Assembly: GCA_947259885.1 (NCBI GenBank)
Contig: CAMYNW010000030.1
Location: 1-34,259, forward strand
Length of the DNA: 34,259 nucleotides
From: an uncultured Gammaproteobacteria bacterium
GTDB lineage: Bacteria; Pseudomonadota; Gammaproteobacteria; Arenicellales; Poriferihabitantaceae
Direction of reading: 5' to 3'
A model generated the notes under the pieces. The model worked only from the letters and a program-made list of their open reading frames with translations. It made no database searches and was not told where the DNA came from. Positions 1 to 8,082 of the stretch are shown in pieces (positions within the stretch are counted from its first letter, which is position 1; each line of letters starts with the position of its first letter). A program made the translations under genes and the position numbers.

Positions 1-542
1 CTGGAAAACACCCCTACAATATCGCGTTGATTTCAACGATGATGGCTTATCATGGTACCGAAAAAACGGAACGGTGGTTGAGCGCGGTTAAGTCTAATCT
101 GGCGCGAAAGCCCGAGGGTAATGACCGCGGGCAAGTGAAGGCGATTCGCGAAGGCCTGTGTGATGTAGCAGTGATCAATCATTACTACATGTATAAGATG
201 GTTTCTGATCCGGAACAGAAACTGTGGGCAGATGCGGTGAACGTAATTTTTCCAAATCAGAATGATCGCGGCACTCATATGAACATTAGCGGGATGGCAA
301 TGACCCGATTTGCGCCCAACGCTGATAACGCGCTTAAATTGATGGAGTTCCTCGCCGGCGACCAAGCGCAGGCAATGTATGCGGAGGTCAATGGAGAGTA
401 CCCGGTCAATCAGGAAATTCCATTAAGTGAATATCTGAAGTCGCTGGGCGAATTTAAACGTGACGAGGTGGAGCTTGCAAAAGTTGCAGACCTCAGAGCC
501 GAGGCTTCCAAGATGGTTGATAGAGTCGCCTATAACGAATAA
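1..542 (+). CDS. Ferric iron ABC transporter, periplasmic binding protein (3' part only)
   Basis: C-terminal part of a FbpA/FutA/AfuA-type ferric-ion binding protein. The reading frame (first full codon at 3) is open to the left edge, so the true start lies outside the window; the TTG at 27 is internal. The fragment contains the adjacent tyrosines of NHYYMYKM (codons 183-188), which match the Tyr pair that coordinates Fe3+ in this family. The C-terminal helical lobe (GMAMTRFAPNADNALKLMEF and after) is typical of the family. The protein should work in the periplasm and deliver iron to the permease encoded 9 bp downstream. Seen: motif and operon context. Inferred: substrate iron rather than another metal or phosphonate. 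Confidence 0.88.
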   Translation, partial: GKHPYNIALISTMMAYHGTEKTERWLSAVKSNLARKPEGNDRGQVKAIREGLCDVAVINHYYMYKMVSDPEQKLWADAVNVIFPNQNDRGTHMNISGMAMTRFAPNADNALKLMEFLAGDQAQAMYAEVNGEYPVNQEIPLSEYLKSLGEFKRDEVELAKVADLRAEASKMVDRVAYNE

Positions 543-551
543 CCTAACGGC

Positions 552-2255
552 ATGACATCGAAATTGGCCGGGGAGGTCTACGACATCTCGTCCCAGCCTT
601 TATCAAGACTTTCTGTGCGTGCCGATCCCTGGAGGATCGGCACTTTTGCAATTGCACTGGTGGCCCTGCTGCCGGTACTTGCGATACTGTGGCTAGCAGT
701 TTTTCCCACAGAGAATATCTGGCCCCATCTGATCAGCACATCGCTGCCCCGCTATTTGAAAAATACCGCGTTGCTGATGCTGGGTGTCGGTGCAAGCGTT
801 TTTCTGACAGGTGTCTCCACCGCATATCTAATCAGTAATTTTGAATTCCCATTGCGAAGATACTTCGAATGGCTGCTGTTACTCCCCCTTGCTTTCCCTG
901 CCTATGTGATCGCCTACCTTTACACAGATTTACTTGAATTTGCCGGACCGATTCAACATGGCCTAAGGGTAATGTTTGACTGGCAGCTCGCCACCGACTA
1001 CTGGTTCCCCGACGTCCGCAGCATGGGCGGCGCAATCATGCTGATGGGGCTGGTGCTCTACCCCTATGTCTACCTAATGGCCAGGGCATCATTTATAGAA
1101 CAGTCGAGCTATCTCTCCGATGCCAGCCGCCTGATGGGCAGAAATATGTTTAAGACGTTTCTGTTTGTTTCACTTCCCATCGCCCGCCCCGCCATTGCCA
1201 TCGGCGTTGCACTGGCACTAATGGAAACTTTAAATGATTTTGGCACCGTTGATTTCTTTGCTATCCACACACTCACCGCGGGCCTTTATGATGTCTGGTT
1301 CAACATGGGAAATCTTGGGGGTGCGGCGCAGATCGCCTCGGTGATGCTAACTTTCGTTGTGCTGCTGCTGGGGCTTGAGTTTGCCGGTCGTCGACGCAGG
1401 CGATTTTACCAGAGCGCCACTCGATTCATTCGCACCCAGCGGATTCCCTTGACCGGAAAATCAAAATGGCTTGCTTTCCTGATGTGCGCGGCACCTGTCG
1501 TGTTTGGTTTTCTATTGCCTCTGGGTATGTTATTCGACTATGCGTTTCGCTACTTCGATGAATCATGGAACCCGGCGTTCAGGACCTATGCTTTTAACAG
1601 TCTGTTTGTTTCCATAACCGCCGCTCTGGTTTGCATTACCCTTGCGGTATTGGTTTGTTATACCCGTCGTTTATATAAAGATACTGCGACTGGAGTCGCG
1701 GCACGAATCGCTACACTGGGATACGCCATGCCGGGCGCAGTACTGGCAGTAGGCGTGGTGATTCCGCTGGCCAGTTTCGATAATATAGTCGATGGATTTT
1801 TCAGACAGTACTTTGGTTTTTCTTCCGGACTGTTGCTAACGGGCACTACCTTTGCGTTAATCATGACCTACACCATAAGATTTCTTGCAATCTCAATTGG
1901 CTCGGTGGAATCGAGCATGTCCAAAATATCGGAATCGATGGATATGGCAGCACGTACGTTGGGGCATCCGGCTTTTCGTACTCTTCGTTTATTCCACCTA
2001 CCTCTATTGAGAGGTGGCATCATGACTGCAGCATTGATAGTTTTTGTGGATTGCATGAAGGAACTGCCGGCTACGTTGCTGCTGAGACCGTTTAACTTTG
2101 ATACTCTAGCCACCCATGTATACCAATTCGCTTCCGACGAAATGATAGAACAAAGCGCGCTGGGATCGCTGGTGATTGTGTTGTCTGGATTGCTGCCAGT
2201 GGTTTTGTTGAGCAGTACAATTTCTCGCACCCAGCATCTGGATAAGATTGAATAG
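552..2255 (+). CDS. Ferric iron ABC transporter permease (fused two-domain type)
   Basis: A 567-residue inner-membrane permease with about 12 hydrophobic segments, built as two fused permease halves as in FbpB/FutB/AfuB. Each half has a cytoplasmic coupling (EAA-type) loop: around residues 188-210 (SDASRLMGRNMFKTFLFVSL) and around 455-480 (MAARTLGHPAFRTLRLFHLP). The acidic/aromatic stretch after loop 1 (ETLNDFGTVDFF) is characteristic of iron permeases of this group. The ATG at 552 sits 9 bp after the binding-protein stop, and the ATPase gene starts 5 bp downstream, so the three genes form one transcript. The permease passes Fe3+ from the periplasmic protein to the cytoplasm. Confidence 0.93.
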   Translation: MTSKLAGEVYDISSQPLSRLSVRADPWRIGTFAIALVALLPVLAILWLAVFPTENIWPHLISTSLPRYLKNTALLMLGVGASVFLTGVSTAYLISNFEFPLRRYFEWLLLLPLAFPAYVIAYLYTDLLEFAGPIQHGLRVMFDWQLATDYWFPDVRSMGGAIMLMGLVLYPYVYLMARASFIEQSSYLSDASRLMGRNMFKTFLFVSLPIARPAIAIGVALALMETLNDFGTVDFFAIHTLTAGLYDVWFNMGNLGGAAQIASVMLTFVVLLLGLEFAGRRRRRFYQSATRFIRTQRIPLTGKSKWLAFLMCAAPVVFGFLLPLGMLFDYAFRYFDESWNPAFRTYAFNSLFVSITAALVCITLAVLVCYTRRLYKDTATGVAARIATLGYAMPGAVLAVGVVIPLASFDNIVDGFFRQYFGFSSGLLLTGTTFALIMTYTIRFLAISIGSVESSMSKISESMDMAARTLGHPAFRTLRLFHLPLLRGGIMTAALIVFVDCMKELPATLLLRPFNFDTLATHVYQFASDEMIEQSALGSLVIVLSGLLPVVLLSSTISRTQHLDKIE

Positions 2256-2260
2256 GTTCG

Positions 2261-3328
2261 ATGTCCGCACCGCTAAAAGTAGACAACATAAGTTGTCGTT
2301 ACGAACATGAAACAGCCGTCAACCAAACTTCTTTTGAGATGGAGTCTGGTGATCTGGCTTGTCTACTTGGGCCAAGTGGATGCGGCAAGACCACTGTGCT
2401 TCGCGCAATTGCCGGATTTCAGCCTCTAACCAATGGCGCAATCTATCTTGATGGGCGCCGTATCTCCTCGACATCTGCAGTGCTCGCTCCTGAATATCGA
2501 AACATGGGAATGGTTTTCCAAGACCATGCGTTATTCCCCCACATGACTGTTGGCAAAAATATCGGAGCGGGACTATTTCGCCACAGCGCTGCCGACGCGC
2601 GCAAAATCGTGGGAGAAATGCTTGAAAGAGTGGGACTTGCAGATAAGACCAACAAGTACCCCCATGAATTGTCAGGTGGACAACAGCAGCGGGTCGCCCT
2701 CGCGCGAGCCCTCGCGCCCAGTCCAGGTTTACTTTTAATGGACGAGCCATTCTCGAACCTGGACGTAGACCTGAGAGAACGCCTGGGACAGGAAGTTCGG
2801 GAACTGCTTAAGGACATCGGTACCACCTGTGTGTTGGTCACGCACGACCAACAAGACGCCTTCACCTTTGGTGACGCTGTGGGGGTCATGCGGGATGGTC
2901 ATATCGAACAATGGGACCATCCCTATAATCTTTATCACGAACCAACCTCGGTGTTCGTTGCAAACTTTGTCGGCGATGGTGTATTTCTCGATGGCACTAT
3001 CGCAAGTTCCAGCGAAGTCAAAACCGAACTCGGATTGCATAGTGGAGATCTGGTCACTGACCTGCCCGTCGGAACGAGAGTCGATCTGCTGGTGCGACCG
3101 GACGACGTGATTCATGATGACAACAGCAGCCAGAGTGCAAAAATATTGAAGCGTTCATTTCGTGGAGAGAGCTACCTCTACACCTTATTATTACCGAGTA
3201 GCAGCAAAGTATTATCCCTGGTGCCGTCCCACCATAATCACGCTATTGGCGAGGATCTTGGGATTAGAATGGAAATAGACCACCTTATTGTCTATCCCAA
3301 AGACGGGCCCACCTGTCCGCTGGATTAA
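2261..3328 (+). CDS. Ferric iron ABC transporter ATP-binding protein
   Basis: A 355-residue ATPase of the FbpC/FutC type. Visible motifs: Walker A GPSGCGKTT (37-45), signature LSGGQQQR (137-144), Walker B LLLMDEP (157-163) and H-loop histidine 195 in VTHDQQDA. A TOBE-like C-terminal domain covers roughly 245-345. It powers the permease encoded 5 bp upstream. No Fur box can be assessed because the operon start lies left of the window. The end is tight: its TAA (3326-3328) overlaps the TAA of the oppositely oriented radical SAM gene (3325-3327) on the palindrome TTAA. Confidence 0.94.
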   Translation: MSAPLKVDNISCRYEHETAVNQTSFEMESGDLACLLGPSGCGKTTVLRAIAGFQPLTNGAIYLDGRRISSTSAVLAPEYRNMGMVFQDHALFPHMTVGKNIGAGLFRHSAADARKIVGEMLERVGLADKTNKYPHELSGGQQQRVALARALAPSPGLLLMDEPFSNLDVDLRERLGQEVRELLKDIGTTCVLVTHDQQDAFTFGDAVGVMRDGHIEQWDHPYNLYHEPTSVFVANFVGDGVFLDGTIASSSEVKTELGLHSGDLVTDLPVGTRVDLLVRPDDVIHDDNSSQSAKILKRSFRGESYLYTLLLPSSSKVLSLVPSHHNHAIGEDLGIRMEIDHLIVYPKDGPTCPLD

Positions 3329-4650
3329 TTCCCCATAAGGTTAGCTGACTGCGAATCCTTAACGCGCTGGATTTTCGAAAAGTACGCGTCTTTCATTGCC
3401 AATTCCAGTTCTGCATTGGTTTGGTACTCATACCCAAATACCGGCGACCATAGACTCTGCGCTTCCATACAGAGATAGCAAAACACTTTTTCATGCCATG
3501 GCGTTAGCGCATCAAATACATTTTTGAACATCTCAATTTTAATATCCAGTGGATAGGAAAATTTTCCTGCAATCTCCTCCATGGGCATCTGTAAAATTTT
3601 ACTGGTCAAGGGACGTTTCCGAATGGTTTTCATCACTGAGCGAGTAAAAGTCAGCGTACCCAATGAAAATAACGCAACACTGTCTGGAGAAAAACGCTGT
3701 GTGATATCGGTACATATATTCTTATAGTCATCGGCCCAACCGTCGTAATAAACGATTGGATGAAAATGAAAACCTACAAGGCGTCCCTTGGACGCAATCT
3801 GCTGTGCCGAAACAATACGCTGTTCGAGGCTGGCAGTGAGATGCTCCTCATGCTCAATAATGGTCTGCGGATTCAGTGACCAAGTACAAATAATATTGGG
3901 CGGATAATCATGATCCAGCAACCATCGAATATTGCGTGATTTTGTTTTGAGCTCCAGAATGACATTAGGATGGGCTGTTGCAAACTCGCTTAATGCATCC
4001 AGTACGCCCAGGTGATTACCCCATAGCAGCGAGTCAGAGGATTGCCCGGTCCCAATGTGATAGGTTGTTTCCGGGTCCAGTTCAAGACTGTTCAGTTTTT
4101 CAGCGAAAGATTCATCAAAGGTCACCTTGTTTCCATGGTAAAACGATTGAATGCTGCAATAGGAGCAATCAAAACCGCACTTTTCCACCGCATCCAGTGT
4201 TAAAAGGTTACAGCACCGGGTTTTTTCCGACGCCACCGGGCACCGACCAAGGCCCAGTCTGGACTTCACTTTGATTGCCAGTTGTGGCTTTTGCGTCTTC
4301 GGCTTATCTTGAAGTGAAAGTTGCTTATAGTCTTTTGCACCGCTACGAAGTGATTCATGTTGCTGTCTTAACCCGCTAAAAAACTTTTTCTTTTCAGCGG
4401 ATATACTGGTTTGCTTCTTGTTCACGCAATCAGATTGCCTTGCAACCTGGTTCCATGCCGCAGAGATCCCGGGCTCCTTCCAGCGTAACCGATCCAGAGC
4501 CATATCACTGACCAGCTGCAACTCCTGAAGCGTAAACTGGTACTTCATCGCCTGGTTTTTGAGGAAATCCTGATCTTCCCCATTGAGCAAACGAAAGCTG
4601 GTCTGCTCCGCGATGCGGTTAAATTTCTCCTGGTATTGAATGGCAGTCAT
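3325..4650 (-). CDS. SPL-family radical SAM protein (spore photoproduct lyase-like)
   Basis: A 441-residue radical SAM protein. The cluster motif C-x3-C-x2-C is Cys158, Cys162 and Cys165 (CGFDCSYCS), the spacing found in spore photoproduct lyase. The following TIM-barrel part resembles SPL: KTKSRNIRWLLD, then CTWSLNPQTI, GFHFHPIVYYDGW and further. In Bacillus SPL a cysteine (Cys141) and two tyrosines (97, 99) pass hydrogen atoms. Here the tyrosine between the second and third cluster Cys is kept (Tyr164), but the residue after Cys165 is Ser and the Cys141 region reads GTGQSSDS with no Cys. An N-terminal region of about 120 residues, rich in Lys and Gln, has no function I recognise. The ATG at 4650 is the only good start. 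SPL in a non-sporulating background suggests a different substrate; DNA repair is plausible but unproven. Confidence 0.8.
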   Translation of the reverse strand: MTAIQYQEKFNRIAEQTSFRLLNGEDQDFLKNQAMKYQFTLQELQLVSDMALDRLRWKEPGISAAWNQVARQSDCVNKKQTSISAEKKKFFSGLRQQHESLRSGAKDYKQLSLQDKPKTQKPQLAIKVKSRLGLGRCPVASEKTRCCNLLTLDAVEKCGFDCSYCSIQSFYHGNKVTFDESFAEKLNSLELDPETTYHIGTGQSSDSLLWGNHLGVLDALSEFATAHPNVILELKTKSRNIRWLLDHDYPPNIICTWSLNPQTIIEHEEHLTASLEQRIVSAQQIASKGRLVGFHFHPIVYYDGWADDYKNICTDITQRFSPDSVALFSLGTLTFTRSVMKTIRKRPLTSKILQMPMEEIAGKFSYPLDIKIEMFKNVFDALTPWHEKVFCYLCMEAQSLWSPVFGYEYQTNAELELAMKDAYFSKIQRVKDSQSANLMGN

Positions 4651-4675
4651 CGTGATATCTGAAATTTACCGGGCG

Positions 4676-4681
4676 ATTATA
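4676..4681 (-). promoter_or_regulatory. Candidate -10 box of the SPL-family gene
   Basis: Read on the minus strand this is a perfect TATAAT, 26 nt upstream of the ATG at 4650. The -35 side is poor: the hexamer 17 bp upstream reads CTCTAT. It lies in the 105-bp gap between the divergent SPL-like and rsxB-like genes, the only place a promoter for this single-gene unit can sit. Confidence 0.35.
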
Positions 4682-4755
4682 GCTTGACAGCAATACCCAT
4701 AGAGAAAATCTCGATGTGATAGCATTGCACAGCGAAAAGTACCCCACGCCAGGTT

Positions 4756-5406
4756 TTGAATTCTTCCGATACTGAGTTTATTGATGACGTGTTGATCAAC
4801 CAGATCGACCAGCTTCTGCCTCAAACCCAATGCACACAATGCGACTACCCCAGATGCAGGGACTACGCCGCGGCTATTGCGGAAGGTGAAGCAGATATCA
4901 ATCAGTGTCCGCCTGGCACTTCCATTACTATCGAGGCCCTTGCCGCGCTGACCGGTCGCCCTGTAAAGCCTCTGAACCCGCAACATGGTGTCGAGGAAGA
5001 CAAGGTCATCGCCTATATTCGTGAAGCCGCCTGCATCGGTTGCAAACTTTGCATCAAGGCCTGCCCGGTAGACTGCATCATCGGCGCTGGAAAACTGATG
5101 CATACAGTAATTACCGATGAGTGCACGGGGTGTAAACTGTGCGTCCCGGTCTGTCCAACTGACTGTATTGATCTGCTGCCAGCGCCTTCAGCAGACGGCA
5201 CGCCCAGTCGCTGGCCCGCATTCACACAAGACCAGGTCAACAAGGCCAGAAGGCGCACAGAAATAAAACTTGTTCGAACCGCTGCAATTGAATCTGAAAG
5301 AAAAGCACACAAACTAGAAAAAAGACAGGCACATCTCAAACAAGAGATTCAGGCCGTGTTAGCCCGTAAGCGAAAAAAACAAAGCGATGAATCCCGATCA
5401 GATTGA
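4756..5406 (+). CDS. rsxB: RsxB/RnfB-like iron-sulfur protein, soluble form
   Basis: A 216-residue ferredoxin-like protein. First comes an Fe-S domain with Cys26, Cys29, Cys34 and Cys51 (QCTQCDYPRC, then NQCPPG). Two 4Fe-4S motifs follow: Cys93/96/99/103 and Cys123/126/129/133. The sequence matches the body of RsxB/RnfB, the electron-carrying subunit of the Rnf/Rsx complex, but lacks the N-terminal membrane anchor of the E. coli protein. The C-terminal 60 residues are charged and probably helical (ESERKAHKLEKRQAHLKQ). The TTG at 4756 is used; a GTG at 4789 is an alternative and no ATG fits. The gene overlaps nth by 20 bp, an arrangement known from gammaproteobacteria. No other rnf genes are in the window. 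Confidence 0.85.
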   Translation: MNSSDTEFIDDVLINQIDQLLPQTQCTQCDYPRCRDYAAAIAEGEADINQCPPGTSITIEALAALTGRPVKPLNPQHGVEEDKVIAYIREAACIGCKLCIKACPVDCIIGAGKLMHTVITDECTGCKLCVPVCPTDCIDLLPAPSADGTPSRWPAFTQDQVNKARRRTEIKLVRTAAIESERKAHKLEKRQAHLKQEIQAVLARKRKKQSDESRSD

Positions 5407-6148
5407 GACCGCTTTCCAACGGCTGCGCGAACGTGAGCCCGAACCTACCACTGAGCTCACATACAAAACGCCATTTGAATTGCTGATCGCAGTGATTCTC
5501 TCGGCCCAGGCCACCGACGTTTCGGTTAATCAGGCCACCGAGAAACTCTATCCGATAGCAAACACTCCTCAGGCGATTATTGATCTCGGCGTGAATGACC
5601 TGAAATCCTATATTAAATCAATTGGACTTTTTAATACCAAAGCGGAGAACATTATCAAGACCTGCAGGATGCTGATGGACTTGCACAATGGACAGGTTCC
5701 GGAACGGCGGGAGTCACTAGAGGCATTACCTGGGGTCGGGCGCAAGACCGCAAACGTGATTCTCAATACCGCCTTTGGCCATTCCACTATCGCAGTCGAT
5801 ACGCATATATTCAGGGTTTCAAATCGCACCGGAATTGCGCCAGGGAAAAACGTCATCGAAGTGGAAAAACGACTGGTCGACAGAGTTCCCAGGAAATACC
5901 AACGACGCGCCCATCACTGGCTGATCCTGCTGGGGAGATATACCTGCATCGCACGAAACCCGAAATGCGAACAGTGTTTGATCAGCGACATCTGCCCTTC
6001 AGCATTTCAGCTCAAGGCAGTTTCCACCACAAAATCCCGCAACCCGAAAACAGCAAAGAAGCGCTCCGGCTCTCGGTTAAAATCGGCCTCCAACAGCAAC
6101 CAACGAGGCCAGTCGGGACCAACAAAAAAGAATACCGCCAAGCGCTGA
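5387..6148 (+). CDS. nth: Endonuclease III
   Basis: A 253-residue base-excision-repair DNA glycosylase/AP lyase that removes oxidised pyrimidines. The helix-hairpin-helix LPGVGRKTANVIL contains catalytic Lys120, and Asp138 lies in VDTHIFRVSNR; both have the same numbers as in E. coli Nth. The 4Fe-4S cluster ligands are Cys187, Cys194, Cys197 and Cys203 (C-x6-C-x2-C-x5-C). After the cluster there is an extra tail of about 40 residues, rich in Lys, Arg, Ser and Asn (for example TAKKRSGSRLK), absent from the 211-residue E. coli protein. The ATG at 5387 lies inside the end of rsxB, so the two are probably translationally coupled. Confidence 0.97.
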   Translation: MNPDQIETAFQRLREREPEPTTELTYKTPFELLIAVILSAQATDVSVNQATEKLYPIANTPQAIIDLGVNDLKSYIKSIGLFNTKAENIIKTCRMLMDLHNGQVPERRESLEALPGVGRKTANVILNTAFGHSTIAVDTHIFRVSNRTGIAPGKNVIEVEKRLVDRVPRKYQRRAHHWLILLGRYTCIARNPKCEQCLISDICPSAFQLKAVSTTKSRNPKTAKKRSGSRLKSASNSNQRGQSGPTKKNTAKR

Positions 6149-6235
6149 GTGATATGGAACTATTCCGCCAGAACTGACTCTACCGGGTATACTTCGTCGC
6201 AATTACCAAACAACTTTTCCCATCTTTCCTATTCT

Positions 6236-7204
6236 ATGGATACGCGCGTCAATCACGACTTTAATCAAGCTTTGCGCCAGCATAACCATTTTCCGCTCAA
6301 GCGCACCCGATTATCAGAGCTGCAGATAAATCTGGGCTACCTTTGCAATCAGGCGTGCGAACATTGCCATGTTGGGGCCGGCCCTAAGCGCACCGAAATG
6401 ATGACTTGGGAGACTATGCAGAAAATAGTTATATGGGCCAAGGAGAATGAAGTCCAATCCGTAGATTTGACCGGCGGCGCGCCCGAAATAATTCCAAACT
6501 TCCGACTCTTTGCGGATGCGCTCATATCAAATGGTATTCGCATAACTTCCCGATGCAACATTACGGTGTTATTTGAGCCTGGGCAAGAAGATCTTGCCGA
6601 ATGGTATGCAGACAGAAACGTTCGGTTGGTATGCTCACTGCCTTGTTATTCGAAAAAGAACGTTGACAAACAACGTGGTAAAGGCGTTTTTGGCAAGAGT
6701 ATTGAAGGGTTGCAACAACTCAATGAGGTAGGGTACGGACGTGATCCGGAGAAGATAATTGACCTGGTTTACAACCCTATCGGACCAGTACTGCCACCCG
6801 CTCAAGCGGCGCTCGAGGATGATTATAAGAACCGATTAAAAGACGACTTCGATATCGATTTCAACAGTCTGCTGACCATCACCAATTTACCAATTAATCG
6901 ATTTGAACATTATCTTAAACGGACTGGCCAGCTTGAAAGCTATGTTCAGCTGCTGGCGGATAACTTCAATCCAGAGACGGTTGCACCACTAATGTGCCGA
7001 CACCTGATCAGCGTCGACTGGCAAGGATATGCCTATGACTGCGATTTCAACCAGATGCTCGGTCTGCCCCTCGGTTACACAGGCAGAAAGCTGTTGTGGG
7101 ACATAAATCCGGGCAAATTGAAAGGTTCGGATATCGCTGTCGCCAGACATTGTTTCGGCTGTACCGCCGGTGCCGGCAGCAGTTGTGGTGGCGCGCTGAC
7201 CTGA
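6236..7204 (+). CDS. arsS: ArsS-like radical SAM protein with C-terminal Cys-rich domain
   Basis: A 322-residue protein of the ArsS (arsenosugar biosynthesis) radical SAM/Cys-rich family. The cluster cysteines are Cys37, Cys41 and Cys44 in CNQACEHCHVGAGPKRTE, followed by the glycine-rich SAM motif DLTGGAPE. The C-terminus ends in the family's Cys-rich signature CFGCTAGAGSSCGG. In the known pathway ArsM methylates arsenite and ArsS adds a 5'-deoxyadenosyl group to dimethylarsenite. The ATG at 6236 fits the family's N-terminus; the same frame is open from a GTG at 6149 directly after the nth stop, which would add 29 residues lacking family similarity. Neither start has a clear ribosome site. 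No arsM or ars resistance genes are nearby, so arsenic as substrate is inferred from family only. Confidence 0.85.
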   Translation: MDTRVNHDFNQALRQHNHFPLKRTRLSELQINLGYLCNQACEHCHVGAGPKRTEMMTWETMQKIVIWAKENEVQSVDLTGGAPEIIPNFRLFADALISNGIRITSRCNITVLFEPGQEDLAEWYADRNVRLVCSLPCYSKKNVDKQRGKGVFGKSIEGLQQLNEVGYGRDPEKIIDLVYNPIGPVLPPAQAALEDDYKNRLKDDFDIDFNSLLTITNLPINRFEHYLKRTGQLESYVQLLADNFNPETVAPLMCRHLISVDWQGYAYDCDFNQMLGLPLGYTGRKLLWDINPGKLKGSDIAVARHCFGCTAGAGSSCGGALT

Positions 7205-7249
7205 CACGCCTCGCCTGACACGACCCGGCTGTGAAAGTCTGCCGCAGAA

Positions 7250-7996
7250 TTAATCAGGTCGATAGGCAGATATGACCGGCGATCCAAACACCCTGGTCAA
7301 TCCGCTCGTTCGGAATATCCAGGCTGCCAATGTCGCGAATCTCACACTCCCAACCAGGCGGTAAACTGCCATAGGAAAAAAAAACTGCCGCCTTCGGTTA
7401 GTCCTGGTAAAACCGTTTCGAATAAAAACATCGTCAATCTCATTATCAGAAAAACATCCGTAACGCCTGGTGTTTTTCTCGATGCGTCGTTTGATCGTGA
7501 ACAACAGATCGGCGACGATATTGACGCTGCGCTTTGAAGGGTAATCCACAAGCACAAGATGCCGAGAAACCCTGGTAAGTTCCTGTATCAGTTCTTGCCA
7601 GGATTCCATGTGCGATAAAATTCGATAACAAATCACAATATCAAAACTATCGTCGTCGTAGGGTAGTGATAAAAGCGAAGCAGTATCGAATCTTACCTTG
7701 CCGTTATTGAGCGATACCTTGATCACCTCGGCGCAATCTTCATTGCTTCCAATAATGGTGAGTTCATGGCCCAGTTCACCAATAACGTCAATATTCTGAC
7801 CATGGCCACCTCCAACATCCAGTACCGACAAACCTGACTGATTGGGCCAGCGATGGCTGAGAATTTCCCTGGTCGCCTCGATCTGCTGGCGCAACAACCA
7901 CTCGCCCACCGGCCCTGCAAACCGGGTAGCATAGTCCCAGGTGGATGATTCTATATCGGGTGCATTGGGGTATTCAGTGACAGACTTCTTGTTCAC
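7250..7996 (-). CDS. Class I SAM-dependent methyltransferase
   Basis: A 248-residue Rossmann-fold methyltransferase. Motif I is VLDVGGGHGQ (58-67), an acidic strand follows (IIGSNEDCAEVI), and the post-strand motif VICYRILSHMESWQ resembles the Methyltransf_11/UbiE-like group. The substrate cannot be read from sequence. It lacks the conserved cysteine pairs of ArsM, so it is not an obvious arsenite methyltransferase despite lying tail-to-tail with the ArsS-like gene. It starts with GTG at 7996, supported by AAGGA 7 nt upstream. The gene lies 86 bp downstream of glpD on the same strand, and I see no terminator between them, so read-through from the glycerol operon is possible. Confidence 0.85.
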   Translation of the reverse strand: MNKKSVTEYPNAPDIESSTWDYATRFAGPVGEWLLRQQIEATREILSHRWPNQSGLSVLDVGGGHGQNIDVIGELGHELTIIGSNEDCAEVIKVSLNNGKVRFDTASLLSLPYDDDSFDIVICYRILSHMESWQELIQELTRVSRHLVLVDYPSKRSVNIVADLLFTIKRRIEKNTRRYGCFSDNEIDDVFIRNGFTRTNRRRQFFFPMAVYRLVGSVRFATLAAWIFRTSGLTRVFGSPVISAYRPD

Positions 7997-8003
7997 CCTG
8001 GTT

Positions 8004-8008
8004 TCCTT
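8004..8008 (-). promoter_or_regulatory. Ribosome binding site fixing the GTG start of the methyltransferase
   Basis: AAGGA on the minus strand, 7 nt before the GTG at 7996. No ATG in frame gives a better start. Confidence 0.6.
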
Positions 8009-8082
8009 CGTAAATCCGTGGTTTGGGTAATTCTGTTCGAATCTTAGTATATCACTAGGTAAATAAATCTGCGGTCGGATTT

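Noticed and set aside
2319..3115. Several minus-strand frames of about 125-150 codons opposite the iron ATPase gene
   Set aside because: They lie opposite Walker and signature motifs of the true gene and show no family features.
4684..4689. Perfect TTGACA on the plus strand before the rsxB-like gene
   Set aside because: No -10-like hexamer is found at 16-18 bp, so I do not call it a promoter.
7202..7231. TGA of the arsS-like gene as a selenocysteine codon
   Set aside because: Some members of this radical SAM/Cys-rich family are selenoproteins, but read-through would add only nine residues before the next stop, and I saw no clear stem-loop directly after it. The Cys-rich signature is complete before the TGA.
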